Positions 63,522 to 64,000 of a stretch of 64,000 nucleotides of DNA are shown piece by piece. The notes under the pieces are model-generated. The model saw only the letters and a list, made by a program, of their open reading frames with translations, was not told where the DNA came from and ran no database searches. The DNA comes from Duganella sp. Root1480D1 (GTDB taxonomy: Bacteria > Pseudomonadota > Gammaproteobacteria > Burkholderiales > Burkholderiaceae_D): NCBI RefSeq assembly GCF_001427305.1, contig NZ_LMFZ01000001.1, positions 521,166 through 585,165 on the forward strand. The letters are read 5' to 3'. Within the stretch, counting starts at the first letter, position 1; each line of letters begins with the position of its first letter. The translations under genes were made by a program, and so were the position numbers.

Positions 63522-64000
63522 ATGCCCTCCCGTACCTCTCGCTCGATTGAGATGCGGCCCGCCGAAGCGGGCGACCTCGCGTTCATGCAGCAGCTTTATT
63601 CCAGCACGCGCAGCGCCGAAGTTCGGATGGGGGGCTGTGACCTCGCCACCGAAACCCTGCTGCAAGGCTTGCAGTTCAAGGCCCAGCAAACCTGGTACGA
63701 AACCGAATACCCCAATGCCGACCTGGCCGTGATCATGGACCGCGAACGCTCCGTCGGGCGCCTGTACGTCGATTACGGCCCGGACGAATTGCGCATCCTC
63801 GATATCTGCCTGCTGCCCGAGTACCGCAACCGCGGCATCGGGCTTGGCTTGCTGCGCAGCCTGCAGGCCCAGGGCGAACGCCTGCGCTTGCCGGTGCGGA
63901 TCAACCTTCCGCTGGGTAGTCCCGCGCAGCGCCTGCTGCTGCGCTGCGGGTTCGACATCCTGGCGGCGGACGGCATCTACAACATCATGGAGTGGATGCC
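63522..64000 (+). CDS. GNAT-family N-acetyltransferase (3' partial)
   Basis: The frame runs to the window end without a stop (159 codons visible). MRPAEAGDLAFMQQLYSSTR opening, then LRILDICLLPEYRNRGIGLG with the acetyl-CoA pyrophosphate loop RNRGIG, then LRLPVRINLPLGSPAQRLLL. A typical GNAT acyltransferase; substrate unknown. SD AGGAAAGAG before ATG 63522. Divergent from the tetR gene. Confidence 0.85.
   Translation, partial: MPSRTSRSIEMRPAEAGDLAFMQQLYSSTRSAEVRMGGCDLATETLLQGLQFKAQQTWYETEYPNADLAVIMDRERSVGRLYVDYGPDELRILDICLLPEYRNRGIGLGLLRSLQAQGERLRLPVRINLPLGSPAQRLLLRCGFDILAADGIYNIMEWM

Overview
The window is a GC-rich chromosomal segment of a betaproteobacterium, most likely an Oxalobacteraceae member (Massilia, Duganella or Janthinobacterium type). 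The reasons are the surE-pcm-nlpD-rpoS block, a complete TCA block (sucA-sucB-lpdA, sdhCDAB-sdhE-gltA, a GntR regulator, mdh, a CoA ester lyase, acnA), a DUF2863 gene, and recurrent short GGTGTCAGACCC dyads between genes. No phage, insertion sequence, CRISPR array or rRNA was seen. There is one tRNA gene, tRNA-Pro(GGG).

Layout: 1-1716, the end of a Bax-inhibitor-1 membrane protein and a secreted PHB-depolymerase-like esterase. 1723-6769 (minus), rlmD, then rpoS, nlpD, pcm and surE. 6856-8535 (minus), an isolated two-gene cassette encoding a TIR-domain protein and a KGGVGR-variant MinD/ParA-like ATPase, a probable conflict/defence module. 8651-17451, small accessory genes: quinone oxidoreductase, DUF899 plus beta-propeller plus HTH regulator, a GFA pair, an ATGA-linked trio ending in a 29-codon secreted micropeptide, two alpha/beta hydrolases and a polytopic membrane protein. 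17466-22457, DinG-like helicase, YdcH-like protein, PP2C phosphatase, coiled-coil protein and zapE. 22567-28600 (minus), sucA-sucB-(SHOCT/PspC)-lpdA, with stop-codon-anchored repeats between genes.

28775-38039 is accessory: a LysR/metallo-beta-lactamase-fold pair, a BlaI-like repressor followed by an LRR-protein kinase, a tricorn-like S41 protease, and a small Imm22-like island. 38180-49410 is the second TCA block: gltA, sdhE, sdhBADC and gntR on minus, and mdh, CoA ester lyase, an MliC-like protein and acnA on plus. A perfect 20-bp palindrome between gntR and mdh is the likely GntR operator. 49555-64000 holds DUF2863, CYTH, an M14 carboxypeptidase, katA, patatin plus outer-membrane barrel, VOC proteins, a phosphoesterase, a multidomain alginate-lyase-like lipoprotein, tRNA-Pro, a Sir2 protein, an FAH-family hydrolase with a TetR regulator, and the start of a GNAT gene.

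The core genes form the oxidative TCA cycle from citrate to malate (citrate synthase, aconitase, OGDH complex, succinate dehydrogenase, malate dehydrogenase), plus the stationary-phase sigma factor. The most interesting accessory items are the TIR/KGGVGR cassette, the BlaI/LRR-kinase pair, the micropeptide operon, and intergenic repeats that start exactly at TAA stop codons. No gap without a gene exceeds 300 bases. All functional statements come from reading sequence and motifs; no database search was run.
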